Shown here piece by piece: positions 25,531 to 34,586 of a stretch of 64,000 nucleotides of DNA. The notes under the pieces were generated by a model that was not told the DNA's origin, made no database searches, and saw only the letters and a program-made list of their open reading frames with translations. The DNA lies in assembly GCF_000725485.1 (NCBI RefSeq), contig NZ_JOAG01000024.1:43856-107855 (forward strand), in the 5' to 3' direction. A program made the position numbers and the translations under genes. Source of the DNA: Nonomuraea candida. Lineage in GTDB: Bacteria; Actinomycetota; Actinomycetes; Streptosporangiales; Streptosporangiaceae. Within the stretch, counting starts at the first letter, position 1; each line of letters starts with the position of its first letter.

Positions 25531-26601
25531 TCAAGCCCGCCCCTCGGCCACGGCCAGCAGGTCACGGCGCAGCTCGTCCGGTGTGGGACGTTCCGAAGGG
25601 TCGCCGGACAGCAGCGCGAACAGGATCGGGGCCAGCGCCCCCGCCCGGGCCAGCGGCGCCCCCGGCGCGGGCGGCACGCCCTCGACGGCCGTGAACAGCG
25701 TGGCCCCCAGCGACCACAGGTCGGCGGCCCGCGTCGCCGCGCCCTCCGGCGCGGTGTAGGCGGGCAGCGTGCCCGCCCGGGTCAGCGGCGTCAGCCGGGC
25801 CCGCCCCGAGTCGTCGATGAGCACGTTGCCCGGCTGCACGCCGCCGTGGAATCCGCCCGAGGCCGTCAGCCGGTCGAGCACGGCCAGCCCGATCACGGCC
25901 ACCTCGGCCGGCGGCAGCGGCCCCGACGCCGCGACCACCGCGTCCAGCGGCCGGTCCACCGCCAGCCGGTCGAGCGTCTCGCGCACGACGTCGAGCGGCG
26001 GCGGCCCCGCCGGATGCAGCATCGCCCTGATCAGCGACCGGAACGGGTCGGGCCCCTCGGCCGGGACCTGGCCCGGCGGGCGGCCCTCGACCGCGAAGTG
26101 CAGCGTGGCCGCCAGCGACCACAGGTCGGCCGACGGCAACATGCTGAGACTGGGGGAGCCGAACCCGGTGAGCACCGCCCGCCCGGTCGGCGTCAGCAGC
26201 ACGTTGCCGGGATCGACCCGCCCGTGCACGATGCCCGCCTCGTGCGCCGCGCTCAGCGCCGACAGCACGCACACCCCGGCCCTGGCCGCCTGCGCGATCG
26301 GCAGCGGGCGGCGCGAGCGCACGGTCCGCTCCAGCGACGCCCCCGAGACGAACTCCATGACCAGCCAGGGCGCGCCGTCCTCGATCAGCACGTCGAGCAC
26401 CCGCGCCACGAACGGGTGGCGCAGCCCGGCGGCCCTGCGCCCCTCGAACAGGGCGGCGTCGCGCAGCTCGGGCGGCACGCGCAGCCGCCTGACCGCGACG
26501 TCGCGGTGCTCGGTCTCGTCGAAGGCCAGGCGGACGGAGCCGGTGGCGCCCAGGGGGTTGAGCAACCGGTAACGACCGTTCAGCTTCCTGGTCTCACCCA
26601 T
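25531..26601 (-). CDS. Tandem protein pseudokinase (two degenerate kinase C-lobes)
   Basis: 356 residues with the shape of a Ser/Thr kinase but catalytic residues lost. The VAVK lysine is Arg (DVAVRRL). The catalytic loop is HGRVDPGN (126-133) instead of HRDLKPxN. DFG is GFG (146-148). A second C-lobe follows: HGGVQPGNVLIDDSGRARL (252-270), YTAPEGA (282-288) and DLWSLGATLFTAVEG (294-308), mirroring DLWSLAATLHFAVEG (159-173). No membrane helix is present. It is probably a binding or scaffold protein rather than an enzyme. ATG 26601 is preferred over GTG 26613. Confidence 0.75.
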   Translation of the reverse strand: MGETRKLNGRYRLLNPLGATGSVRLAFDETEHRDVAVRRLRVPPELRDAALFEGRRAAGLRHPFVARVLDVLIEDGAPWLVMEFVSGASLERTVRSRRPLPIAQAARAGVCVLSALSAAHEAGIVHGRVDPGNVLLTPTGRAVLTGFGSPSLSMLPSADLWSLAATLHFAVEGRPPGQVPAEGPDPFRSLIRAMLHPAGPPPLDVVRETLDRLAVDRPLDAVVAASGPLPPAEVAVIGLAVLDRLTASGGFHGGVQPGNVLIDDSGRARLTPLTRAGTLPAYTAPEGAATRAADLWSLGATLFTAVEGVPPAPGAPLARAGALAPILFALLSGDPSERPTPDELRRDLLAVAEGRA

Positions 26602-26652
26602 GTCCACGTGCACGATATAGCCAGGAACGCGACGTGACCATCGGCACGTCCC

Positions 26653-27507
26653 TCAGGAGGCGTCGCCGGCCAGCCAGGCTTCGTGCGACTCGTGCACCTT
26701 GCGCCAGAGCCGGTCCTTCTCCGCGCCGCTCACGTCGTCCAGCGGCAGCAGGAACACGTCCGCCAGGGCCGCGTAGTAGTCGCGCGCGGTGCCCAGCGTC
26801 ACCGTGTGCGCGCCGTTCCCGAGCCGCGTCAGGTGCAGCCCGCGCAGGCTGTCCACCCCGTACGCGTCGCGCCGGTGCACCGCGGCCGTCCGCACGAACC
26901 CGGACTCCGGGGACGTGGTCAGCTGGTGGTGCATCTCCGTGAAGGCCGACATCTCCACCGGGTCCGGGCCGAAGTCCATGCCCTCGAACGAGCCGGTGCG
27001 GTCGTGGTCGAGCCGCCAGCCGCCGGGCGCGACCTCCGACGGGCGCAGCACGTACGCGAAGGGGCCCTGCCGGTAGACGCCCGCCACCAGCGGCAGCGGC
27101 TCGTGCAGGGCGTCGCCGAGCCCCACGTCCACCAGCCACTCGCCGCCCGGGTTGGCCTCGGAGGGCAGGCCGCGCACGGTCAGCACCAGGTGGTTGCCGC
27201 TCACGCCGGGCTCGCCGCCGCGCTTCTGCACGCCGCCCACGTGCCGGGTCACCCGGTAGCCGAGCGCGATGAGGAGCTGCGAGAAGGCGCCGTTGAGGTG
27301 GTAGCAGTAGCCGCCGCGGCCCCGGATGACCCGCTCGGCCGACTCCAGCGGATCGACGGTCGTCGGCCGGCCGAGCCAGATCTCCAGCGCCTCGTACGCG
27401 ACCCTCTCCACGTGCGCGACGTGCAGCGCGCGCAGGGCGCCGGAGCCGGCGGGGGCGTCGAGCAGGCTGGCCAGGCCGAGGCGGCGGAGGTATCCGGCAG
27501 TGTTCAC
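26653..27507 (-). CDS. nat: Arylamine N-acetyltransferase
   Basis: 284 residues from GTG 27507. The catalytic triad is at the usual spacing: C68 in RGRGGYCYHLNGAF, H106 in GNHLVL and D127 in LVDVGLG. It moves acetyl from acetyl-CoA to arylamines or hydrazines by a ping-pong mechanism in the cytosol; in actinomycetes related enzymes also act as amide synthases in natural-product pathways, but no such cluster is here. A start five codons upstream is possible. It is divergent from the response regulator. Confidence 0.9.
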   Translation of the reverse strand: MNTAGYLRRLGLASLLDAPAGSGALRALHVAHVERVAYEALEIWLGRPTTVDPLESAERVIRGRGGYCYHLNGAFSQLLIALGYRVTRHVGGVQKRGGEPGVSGNHLVLTVRGLPSEANPGGEWLVDVGLGDALHEPLPLVAGVYRQGPFAYVLRPSEVAPGGWRLDHDRTGSFEGMDFGPDPVEMSAFTEMHHQLTTSPESGFVRTAAVHRRDAYGVDSLRGLHLTRLGNGAHTVTLGTARDYYAALADVFLLPLDDVSGAEKDRLWRKVHESHEAWLAGDAS

Positions 27508-27579
27508 GCGCCAAGTCTGCACCGTATGTGCACGAATTTAGGAGTGTCGTCTGCACAGGCCGCTTCTAGGCTTTCGTAC

Positions 27580-28263
27580 GTGGCAGAGCAGCGACGCATC
27601 CTCGTGGTCGAGGACGACGTGACGATCGCGCTGGCCGTACGGAACAGGCTGGCGGCCGAGGGGTTCGACGTCAGGGTGGCGGGCGACGGGCAGGACGCCC
27701 TCGTCCAGTACGGCAGCGCGGAACCCGACCTGGTGATCCTCGACCGGCTGTTGCCCGGCATGGACGGGCTGGAGGTGTGCCGCAGGATGCAGGCGGCCCG
27801 GCCGGTGCCCGTCCTCATGCTGACCGCGCTCGGCGAGGAGACCGACGTGCTCGTCGGGCTGGGCGTCGGTGCCGACGACTACCTGGCCAAGCCGTTCAGC
27901 ATGCGCGAGCTGGTGGCCAGGATCCACGCGCTGCTGCGGCGGGTGGAGCGGGCGGCCCAGCTCGCGGCCGAGGACACGGTGATCAGGGTGGGCGAGGTCG
28001 AGATCGACACCGCGGCCCGGCGCGTGTTCGTGCGCGGCGCGGAGGCGCAGCTCACCAGGACCGAGTTCGACCTGCTGCGCCGCCTGGCCGAGCGGCCCGG
28101 GCAGGTCTTCGAGCGCGACCGGCTGCTGTCGGACGTCTGGGGCTTCTCCGAGGCCGCAGCCACCAGGACCGTGGACAGTCACGTCCGCGCGCTGCGCCGC
28201 AAGCTGGGCTCCGACGTCGTGCGCACCGTGCACGGCGTCGGCTACGCCCTGGTACGACGATGA
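27580..28263 (+). CDS. OmpR/PhoB-family response regulator
   Basis: 227 residues from GTG 27580. Receiver domain: acidic pair ED at 11-12, phospho-acceptor D55 in LVILDRLLPG, and K in YLAKPFS near 106. The C-terminal winged helix has FDLLRRLAERPGQVFERDRLLSDVWG and RTVDSHVRALRRKLG. Its stop overlaps an ATG (ATGA) that opens a 27-codon ORF, which in turn overlaps the histidine kinase start, so translation of all three is chained. It heads the putative D-amino-acid unit. Confidence 0.93.
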   Translation: MAEQRRILVVEDDVTIALAVRNRLAAEGFDVRVAGDGQDALVQYGSAEPDLVILDRLLPGMDGLEVCRRMQAARPVPVLMLTALGEETDVLVGLGVGADDYLAKPFSMRELVARIHALLRRVERAAQLAAEDTVIRVGEVEIDTAARRVFVRGAEAQLTRTEFDLLRRLAERPGQVFERDRLLSDVWGFSEAAATRTVDSHVRALRRKLGSDVVRTVHGVGYALVRR

Positions 28264-28343
28264 GCACGCTGCGGCGGACGATCGGCGCGGCGATGACCGG
28301 CGCGGCCGTGAACGGTGCGGAGACCGGCGCGGTGCGGCGATGA
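28260..28343 (+). CDS. 27-codon bridging ORF between response regulator and histidine kinase
   Basis: ATG at 28260 overlaps the response-regulator TGA, and its own TGA (28341-28343) overlaps the kinase ATG at 28340. It encodes MSTLRRTIGAAMTGAAVNGAE and a short tail. The DNA is internally repetitive (GACCGGCGCGG-like units), so it may be a coupling spacer that grew by duplication rather than a functional peptide. Confidence 0.4.
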   Translation: MSTLRRTIGAAMTGAAVNGAETGAVRR

Positions 28344-31300
28344 ACCCTCTCGACTTTCTCGGCCGGATCAAGGTCAAGCTCGGCATCGTGATCGTGCTCG
28401 CCGTGGGCACCGCGTTCGTGGTGAACGAGGTCGGCATCAACTCCGGCTTCTCCCGCGAGGTGCGCATCGCGGTCGCGGTGGTGCTGGCGCTGATCATGGT
28501 GCAGGTGCTGGCCATGGGCATGACCAAGCCGCTGCGCCAGATGGCCCGCGCCGCCCAGACCATCGCCAAGGGCAGCTACACCCTGCGCGTCAGCGCCACC
28601 TCGCGGGACGAGGTGGGCGAGCTGGCCCGGGCGTTCAACGCGATGGCCGCCGACCTCGGCGAGGTGGACCGCCAGCGGCGCGAGCTGGTCGCGAACGTCA
28701 GCCACGAGCTGCGCACCCCCATCACCGGTTTGCGCGCGGTCCTGGAGAACGTCGTGGACGGCGTCTCCGCGCCCGACCCGGTCACCATGCGCACCGCGCT
28801 GGCCCAGACCGAACGTCTCGGCCGTCTCGTCGCCCAGCTCCTGGACCTGTCGCGGCTCGACTCGGGCACCCGCCTGATCGAGCCGGAGGCCGTCGAGCTG
28901 GCGCCGCTCGTCGAGCAGGCGGTGCGGGAGGCGGCGCTGGCGCGCGAGGACGTGACGATCCGGCCGTCGGTCCCCGCCGACCTGGCGGTGCGGGCCGACC
29001 CCGACCTGCTGGCGCAGGTCCTGGCGAACCTGCTCGACAACGCCGTACGCCACAGCCCGCCCGGCGGGGTGGTGACCGTGCACAGCGCTCCCGAGGGGGC
29101 CGGGGTCCGGCTCGCGGTCGCCGACCAGGGGCCCGGCATCCCCGCCTCGGCCAGGGGTCGCGTGTTCGAGCGCTTCTCCCGGCTGGACGCGGGGCGGGCC
29201 GCCGACGCCGGGGGAGCCGGGCTGGGGCTGGCCATCGTCAAGGAGATCGTCGAGCTGCACGGGGGATCCATTCACATCGACGACTGCGCCGGATGCCGGA
29301 TGGTCGTCGAGCTACCTGGGAGGACGAGGATGGCTGACGGGCCCTTGCCGGCCGGGCACGGCACGGGGGACGAGGAGCGGCCGGCGCACGACGCCACGGC
29401 GGAGGAGCCGCCGGCGCGCGAGGAGCCGGCGCGACGCGCTCCGGAGGACCCCGCAGCGCGAGTCGCTCCGGAGGACACCGCGCCCACCCCGGCACCGGTG
29501 ACGGCCACGGCCGACGCCACCGCGGCCCCGGCACCTACCGCCCCGGCGCCGAGCGATTCCCCGGCCGCCTCCACGACCGCCGCGGCTGCCGGATCCGCCT
29601 CCGCGTCCACGGCCGGCTCCGGGGCCGGAGTCGCCGTGGCCGGAGGCGCCGGCGAAGCCCTGGCGGACCTCGCGGCCGTCGCGACCACCCAGTCCGCGAC
29701 CGCCGCCGCACCCGGCGTCGCGGCGGGGCCCGGGGCCGGGGGGACGCAGGTCCGGGGGCATCGGCCGGGGGCTCCGTTGCCGGTGGGGAGCCTGGCGAGG
29801 ATGATCGGTGGTGGGGTCACCGGGATGCTCGTCGGGTTCCTGGTGGGCATGTTCGCCGCCGTGCTCGCCAGCGTGACCGTGGGCGACGGGCTGGCCCTCG
29901 TGACGTTGATCGGGTGTGTCGCCCTCATGGGCAGCCTCGGCGCCGCCATGGGAGCCGGGGCGGGACGGCGGGCTGCGGCCGCGGCCTACCAGGGGGCGGC
30001 CTACCAGGGGGCGGGCTACCAGGGGGCGGCGCCGTACCGGGGGCAGGGGGGAGCGCCGCCGGCCTACGTGCCGCCGCCGCTCTTCCCCAGGCCCGAGCTG
30101 CCCGAGGCGCCCCGCTGGCTGCTGCCGGCGGCCGCGGGGGCCGGGGTGTTCGCGGCGGTCGCGCTGCCCGACGCGCAGATCGGGCTGGGCATCGTGCTGG
30201 TCGCGATGGTGCTGGGCGCGGCGGCGCTGCCGGCGGTGGCGCGGCGGGTGACGCCGTGGACGGTGGCGTTCGGGGTGACCGCGTACTGGCTGGTCTCCAT
30301 GGCCGCGGTGCGCGACGCCGACTGGCTGGTCGGGATCCTGCTCGTGGCGGGGGCCGGGCTGGGCGCGCTGGCCGTCTCGGGGGCGGGGACGGGCTGGCTG
30401 GGCGTGATCAGGGGCGGCATGTCCGTGCTGCTCGCGCTCGGGCCGGTGCCGTGGTTCCTGGCGCAGCCGATCAAGCGGCTGACGGCGCGGCGGCGGGTGC
30501 TGCCGACGCTGGCCGCGCTGGGTATCACGGCGGTGCTGCTGCTGGTGTTCGGGCTGCTGTTCGCCTCGGCCGACGCGGTGTTCGCCGCGTACGTGGAGCG
30601 GCTGACCACCGCGCCGGACTGGGCCGAGTCGATCCCGCTGCGGATCTTCCTGTTCGCGCTGTTCGCGGTCCTGCCGGCGGCGGCGGTGCTGGTCGCGCTG
30701 CGGCCCGTCGTGGACCCGGTGGGGCCGGACACCAGGTTCCGGGTGAGCAGGAGCGTCTGGCTGGTGCCGCTCACGGCGGTGAACCTGCTGTTCGCGGCGT
30801 TCGTGGCGGTGCAGATCACCGTGCTGTTCGGCGGGGACAGGCTGGTGCTGCGGACGGCGGGGCTGACCTACGCCGAGTACGCCAGGCAGGGCTTCTTCCA
30901 GCTCGTGGTGGTCAGCGTGTTCGTGCTGGGCGTCGTGGCGGTGGCGGCGGGCCTGCTGAGGGTGGAGCGGCGCGAGCGCTGGGCGCTGGCCGTGCTGCTC
31001 GGCCTGCTGTGCGGGCTGACCATGGTGGTGCTGGTCTCCGCCCTGCACCGGATCAACCTCTACACCGACGCCTACGGCCTGTCCCGGCTGCGGCTGTCGG
31101 TGCAGGCCGCGGTGTGGTGGCTGGGCGCGCTGTTCGCGCTGGTGCTGCTGGCGGGCGCGGCGCGGCTGACGGGCCGCGGCTCCGGCTGGCTGCCCCGCAC
31201 GGTCGTGCTGGTGACCGCTCTGGGGCTGGGGGCGTTCGCGCTGGTCAACCCCGACCTGCGGGTGGCCGAGACGCAGGTGCAGGTGCGCGGCGTGACGAAC

Positions 31301-31537
31301 ATGGACTCCGACTACCTCGGCGACCTCGGCGCGGAGGCGGTGCCGGCGCTCGACCGGCTGCCGGAGCCGCAGCGCAGCTGCGTGCTGACGGCCGTGGTGC
31401 GGGCCAACGGGCTGGACCGGCCCGACCCGTGGAACGGCTGGAACCTGGCCCGCTGGCAGGCCCGCGAACTGCTGGCCGAACATCCCGTGCGTGAGGTGGC
31501 GCGATGTGACCTCGCGGCAGGGCACCGCTCTGATTGA
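28340..31537 (+). CDS. Histidine kinase fused in frame to a DUF4173/DUF4153-like polytopic membrane protein
   Basis: One 1065-codon frame. Residues 1-330 are a complete sensor kinase: two membrane helices, HAMP (GMTKPLRQMARAAQTIAKGSY), phospho-acceptor H122 in VSHELRTPITG, N-box LANLLDNAVRHSPP, and G-boxes DQGPGIP and GGAGLGLAIVKEI. Residues 331-480 are a low-complexity Ala/Pro linker, then about 12 transmembrane helices of DUF4173 type with a C-terminal DYLGDLGAEAVPAL segment. An internal ATG (29330, M331) has a strong ribosome site (GGGAGGA, 5 nt), so a separate membrane protein could also be made. Fusion versus nested gene is unresolved. Confidence 0.8.
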   Translation: MNPLDFLGRIKVKLGIVIVLAVGTAFVVNEVGINSGFSREVRIAVAVVLALIMVQVLAMGMTKPLRQMARAAQTIAKGSYTLRVSATSRDEVGELARAFNAMAADLGEVDRQRRELVANVSHELRTPITGLRAVLENVVDGVSAPDPVTMRTALAQTERLGRLVAQLLDLSRLDSGTRLIEPEAVELAPLVEQAVREAALAREDVTIRPSVPADLAVRADPDLLAQVLANLLDNAVRHSPPGGVVTVHSAPEGAGVRLAVADQGPGIPASARGRVFERFSRLDAGRAADAGGAGLGLAIVKEIVELHGGSIHIDDCAGCRMVVELPGRTRMADGPLPAGHGTGDEERPAHDATAEEPPAREEPARRAPEDPAARVAPEDTAPTPAPVTATADATAAPAPTAPAPSDSPAASTTAAAAGSASASTAGSGAGVAVAGGAGEALADLAAVATTQSATAAAPGVAAGPGAGGTQVRGHRPGAPLPVGSLARMIGGGVTGMLVGFLVGMFAAVLASVTVGDGLALVTLIGCVALMGSLGAAMGAGAGRRAAAAAYQGAAYQGAGYQGAAPYRGQGGAPPAYVPPPLFPRPELPEAPRWLLPAAAGAGVFAAVALPDAQIGLGIVLVAMVLGAAALPAVARRVTPWTVAFGVTAYWLVSMAAVRDADWLVGILLVAGAGLGALAVSGAGTGWLGVIRGGMSVLLALGPVPWFLAQPIKRLTARRRVLPTLAALGITAVLLLVFGLLFASADAVFAAYVERLTTAPDWAESIPLRIFLFALFAVLPAAAVLVALRPVVDPVGPDTRFRVSRSVWLVPLTAVNLLFAAFVAVQITVLFGGDRLVLRTAGLTYAEYARQGFFQLVVVSVFVLGVVAVAAGLLRVERRERWALAVLLGLLCGLTMVVLVSALHRINLYTDAYGLSRLRLSVQAAVWWLGALFALVLLAGAARLTGRGSGWLPRTVVLVTALGLGAFALVNPDLRVAETQVQVRGVTNMDSDYLGDLGAEAVPALDRLPEPQRSCVLTAVVRANGLDRPDPWNGWNLARWQARELLAEHPVREVARCDLAAGHRSD

Positions 31538-31545
31538 ATCCAGGG

Positions 31546-33078
31546 GTGAGCTTCGACGTTCTGATCACCGGCGGAGAGGTGCTCGATGGCACGGGCGCCC
31601 CTCCCTACCGGGCCGATGTGGCGATCGTGGATGACAAGATCGCAGTGCTCGGCGGACTCCCCGGGGCCTGGGCCCCCACCGTGATCGACGCGACCGGGCG
31701 GCTCGTCACGCCCGGCTTCGTGGACTGCCATGCCCACGGCGACGCGGCCGTGTTCGACCCGGCGGTGCAGCTGGCGGCGCTGCGGCAGGGCGTCACGACG
31801 TTCGTGCTGGGACAGGACGGCCTCTCCTTCGCGCCGGGCTCCGCCGCGACGGTGGCCTACGCCTCCCGCTACTTCGCCGCCGTCAACGGCGCCCTCACCG
31901 CCGAGGGCCCGCTGACCGTGGCGGAGCTGCTCGCCGGCTACGACCGGGCCGTGGCCCTGAACACGGCATACCTGCTGCCCCACGGCACCATCCGCTACGA
32001 CGTCATGGGGCCCTCGCCCGAGCGGGCCGGGCGCGACGACCTGGCCGCGATGCTGCGCCACGTCGAGCGGGGGCTGTCGGAGGGCGCGGTGGGGCTGTCG
32101 AGCGGGCTGGAATACCTGCCGGGCCGCTACGCCGACGCCGAGGAGCTGGCCGCCCTGTGCGCGCCGCTCGGCGAGCTCCCGTACGTCACCCACATGCGCG
32201 CCTACGGCGAGCGGGCCGGCGAGGGCATGGCCGAGGTCCTGGAGATCGCGCGGCGCTCGGGCGCGCGCGTGCACGTCTCGCATCTGCACGGGCCGGCCGG
32301 CGTGCTGCTGCCGCTGGTCGAGGGGGCGCTCGGCGAGGGCGTCGACCTGACCTTCGACACCTACCCCTACCAGCGCGGCAACACGATCCTGGCGATGGTC
32401 GCGCTGCCGCCGTCCGTGCCGGGCGCCGAGCCGGAGACGGCGATGAAGATGATCGCCTCCGACGAGCTGGACGACTGGTGGCCGACGCTGGGCGAGGTCT
32501 GGCCCCGGCTGACCATCTCCCACGCGCCCGGCCTGGAATGGGCCGAGGGGCTGAGCCTGGAGGCAGCCGCCGAGCGGGCGGGGTCCGCGCCGGCCGCGTT
32601 CTGCCGGCGGCTGCTGGTCGAGACGCGGCTGGAGGCGGGGGTGGTCATCGCGCGGCCCGACGAGGGACCGCAGGGCGACGACTCCGTACGCCAGATGCTG
32701 CGCCACCCCGCCCACACCGGCGGCTCCGACGGCATCTACGTGGGCGGCCACCCGCACCCGCGCGGTTTCGGGGCCTTCGCCCGATACCTCGGCCGGCACG
32801 TCAGGGAGCTGGGCGACTGGACGTGGGCGAACGCCTCGCTGCACCTGGCCGCGCGGCCGGCCCGGCGGTTCGGGCTGGGCGACCGGGGGCTGATCCGCCG
32901 CGGCTACGCCGCCGACGTGGTGGTGCTCGACCCCGGCAAGGTGGGCGACCGGGCGACGTACGCGGCTCCGCGCACGCTCGCCGAGGGGGTCGGCGACGTG
33001 CTGGTCGCCGGCGTGCCGGTGCTGGCGGGCGGAGAGCTGACCGGGGCCACACCGGGGCGCGCGCTGCGGGCCTCCTGA
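31546..33078 (+). CDS. N-acyl-D-amino-acid deacylase (amidohydrolase family)
   Basis: 510 residues from GTG 31546; a TTG four codons upstream would overlap the previous stop. Amidohydrolase marks: VLDGTGAPPYRADVAI (N-terminal beta-sandwich), GFVDCHAHGD with H62 and H64 as metal ligands, GLSSGLEYLPGRYA, THMRAYGE, VHVSHLHGPA and the C-terminal GGSDGIYVGGHPHPRGFG. It is predicted to remove the acyl group from N-acyl-D-amino acids or to act on a related cyclic amide. The next genes (PLP enzyme, RidA) fit onward processing of a D-amino acid. Confidence 0.85.
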   Translation: MSFDVLITGGEVLDGTGAPPYRADVAIVDDKIAVLGGLPGAWAPTVIDATGRLVTPGFVDCHAHGDAAVFDPAVQLAALRQGVTTFVLGQDGLSFAPGSAATVAYASRYFAAVNGALTAEGPLTVAELLAGYDRAVALNTAYLLPHGTIRYDVMGPSPERAGRDDLAAMLRHVERGLSEGAVGLSSGLEYLPGRYADAEELAALCAPLGELPYVTHMRAYGERAGEGMAEVLEIARRSGARVHVSHLHGPAGVLLPLVEGALGEGVDLTFDTYPYQRGNTILAMVALPPSVPGAEPETAMKMIASDELDDWWPTLGEVWPRLTISHAPGLEWAEGLSLEAAAERAGSAPAAFCRRLLVETRLEAGVVIARPDEGPQGDDSVRQMLRHPAHTGGSDGIYVGGHPHPRGFGAFARYLGRHVRELGDWTWANASLHLAARPARRFGLGDRGLIRRGYAADVVVLDPGKVGDRATYAAPRTLAEGVGDVLVAGVPVLAGGELTGATPGRALRAS

Positions 33079-33110
33079 GCGATAAGGTCAGACCGGACGA
33101 AGGGGGTGTT

Positions 33111-34187
33111 GTGCCGGCGATTCTCGGCCAATCGGTCTTCGACGGCGGGCTCGAATTCCCCGCCATGGTGGTGCACCGGGACGCGCTGGAGCACAACATC
33201 GCCACGATGGCGGGGTTCGTGCGCGATCACGGCATGGAGCTGGCGCCCCACGCCAAGACGCACATGTCGCCCGAGATCGCCGCGATGCAGCTCGCGGCGG
33301 GCGCCTGGGGCCTCACCGTGGCCACGACCCGGCAGGCCGCCGTGGTCAGGGGCTTCGGGGCCGGCCGGATCATGGTGGCCAACCAGGTCGTCGATCCGGC
33401 GGGGCTCACCTGGGCCGCCCACGAGCTGGAGCGGGACCCGGAGTTCGAGTTCCTGAGCTTCGCCGACTCCAGGGCCGGGATCGACATCCTCGCCGCGCAC
33501 GCCGGGGCCCGGCCGTTCCGGGTCCTGGTGGAGCTGGGGCACGAGGGCGGGCGGGCCGGGTGCCGGTCCCTCGACGAGCTGCTGGAGGTGGCCTCCTACG
33601 CGCAGGCCACGCCCGGCGTGGAGCTGGCCGGGGTCGCCGGTTACGAGGGCGGCCTGCGTACGGCCGAAGAGGTCCGGAAATATCTGGACGCGCTGCAGGA
33701 GGCCGTCGAATACGTCCGGGTCAGGAACCCCATTCTGACCGTGGGCGGCAGCCAGTGGTTCGACGTGATCGGCCGCGAACTGGTCGCCGCGCAGGCCCGC
33801 ATCCTGCTGCGCAGCGGCGCCTATGTCACCCATGACGACGGCTACTACCGCGAGCGCACGCCGTTCAACCGCATCGAGGGCGAGCTGCGCCCGGCGCTGG
33901 AGGTGTGGGCGCACGTGTTGTCGGTGCCCGAGCCGGAGCTGGCGATCGTGGGCATGGGCAAGCGCGACGCCCCTTACGACGAGGGGCTGCCGATCCCGCG
34001 CCGCGGCGGCGTCACGGTCGTGAAGATGCAGGACCAGCACACCGTGGTGCGCGCGGCCGGGCTCAAGCCCGGCGACCTGCTGGCCTTCGGCATCTCCCAC
34101 CCGTGCACGGCGTTCGACAAATGGCGCGTTCTCCCGCTGGTGGACCGGGACTACCGTGTCGTTGGCACCATACGTACCAACTTCTAG
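33111..34187 (+). CDS. DSD1/D-threonine aldolase-type PLP enzyme (alanine racemase fold)
   Basis: 358 residues from GTG 33111 (AGGGGG upstream). Alanine-racemase-like N-terminal barrel with the PLP lysine K49 in LAPHAKTHMSPEIA, FSFADSR-like FLSFADSRAG and VGGSQWFDVIG. The C-terminal domain ends in FGISHPCTAFDKWRV with the His/Cys metal site of D-serine dehydratase/D-threonine aldolase enzymes. It would act on 3-hydroxy-D-amino acids, by elimination or aldol cleavage. It lies 32 bp after the deacylase and 9 bp before ridA. Confidence 0.85.
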   Translation: MPAILGQSVFDGGLEFPAMVVHRDALEHNIATMAGFVRDHGMELAPHAKTHMSPEIAAMQLAAGAWGLTVATTRQAAVVRGFGAGRIMVANQVVDPAGLTWAAHELERDPEFEFLSFADSRAGIDILAAHAGARPFRVLVELGHEGGRAGCRSLDELLEVASYAQATPGVELAGVAGYEGGLRTAEEVRKYLDALQEAVEYVRVRNPILTVGGSQWFDVIGRELVAAQARILLRSGAYVTHDDGYYRERTPFNRIEGELRPALEVWAHVLSVPEPELAIVGMGKRDAPYDEGLPIPRRGGVTVVKMQDQHTVVRAAGLKPGDLLAFGISHPCTAFDKWRVLPLVDRDYRVVGTIRTNF

Positions 34188-34196
34188 GGAGATCTC

Positions 34197-34577
34197 GTGA
34201 AAAAGGAGCTCAGGACCACGGAGGGCGCCGCCCCCGTCGGCGCCTACTCTCAGGGTCTCGTGGTGGGCGACTTCGTCTTCACCTCCGGGATGGGCCCGCT
34301 CGACCCCCACACCGGCGAGGTCGTCGGCGACGACGTGGCCGCCCAGACCCACCAGGTCATGCGCAACCTCGGCGCCATCCTGGCCGCGCACGGGCTCGGC
34401 TTCGACGACGTCGTCAAGGCCACGGTCCACCTCCAGGACGTCAAGCGCGACTTCGCCGCGTACAACGAGGTGTACAAGTCGTACTTCAACCAGCCCTACC
34501 CGGTGCGCACGACGGTGGGCTCCGAGCTGATGGACATCCTGGTGGAGATCGACTTCGTCGCTCACAAGAGCGCTTAG
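34197..34577 (+). CDS. RidA-family enamine/imine deaminase
   Basis: 126 residues, full RidA length. The catalytic Arg (R104 in YPVRTTV) and Glu (E117 in VEIDFVA) are present, along with GAYSQGLVVGDFVFTSG and VVKATVHLQDV. RidA hydrolyses reactive 2-aminoacrylate-type enamines to keto acids. Its position right after a D-amino-acid PLP lyase, which generates such enamines, is functionally consistent. GTG start with GGAG 5 nt upstream. Confidence 0.93.
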   Translation: MKKELRTTEGAAPVGAYSQGLVVGDFVFTSGMGPLDPHTGEVVGDDVAAQTHQVMRNLGAILAAHGLGFDDVVKATVHLQDVKRDFAAYNEVYKSYFNQPYPVRTTVGSELMDILVEIDFVAHKSA

Positions 34578-34586
34578 GGTCGTGCC

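Noticed and set aside
26683..27579. Extension of the OmpR-type regulator upstream to 26683
   Set aside because: That stretch is the shadow of the arylamine N-acetyltransferase gene; the receiver domain starts at GTG 27580.
32157..33110. N-terminal extension of the DSD1-type enzyme to 676 codons
   Set aside because: The extra sequence lies entirely within the deacylase gene in another frame; GTG 33111 with AGGGGG is the proper start.
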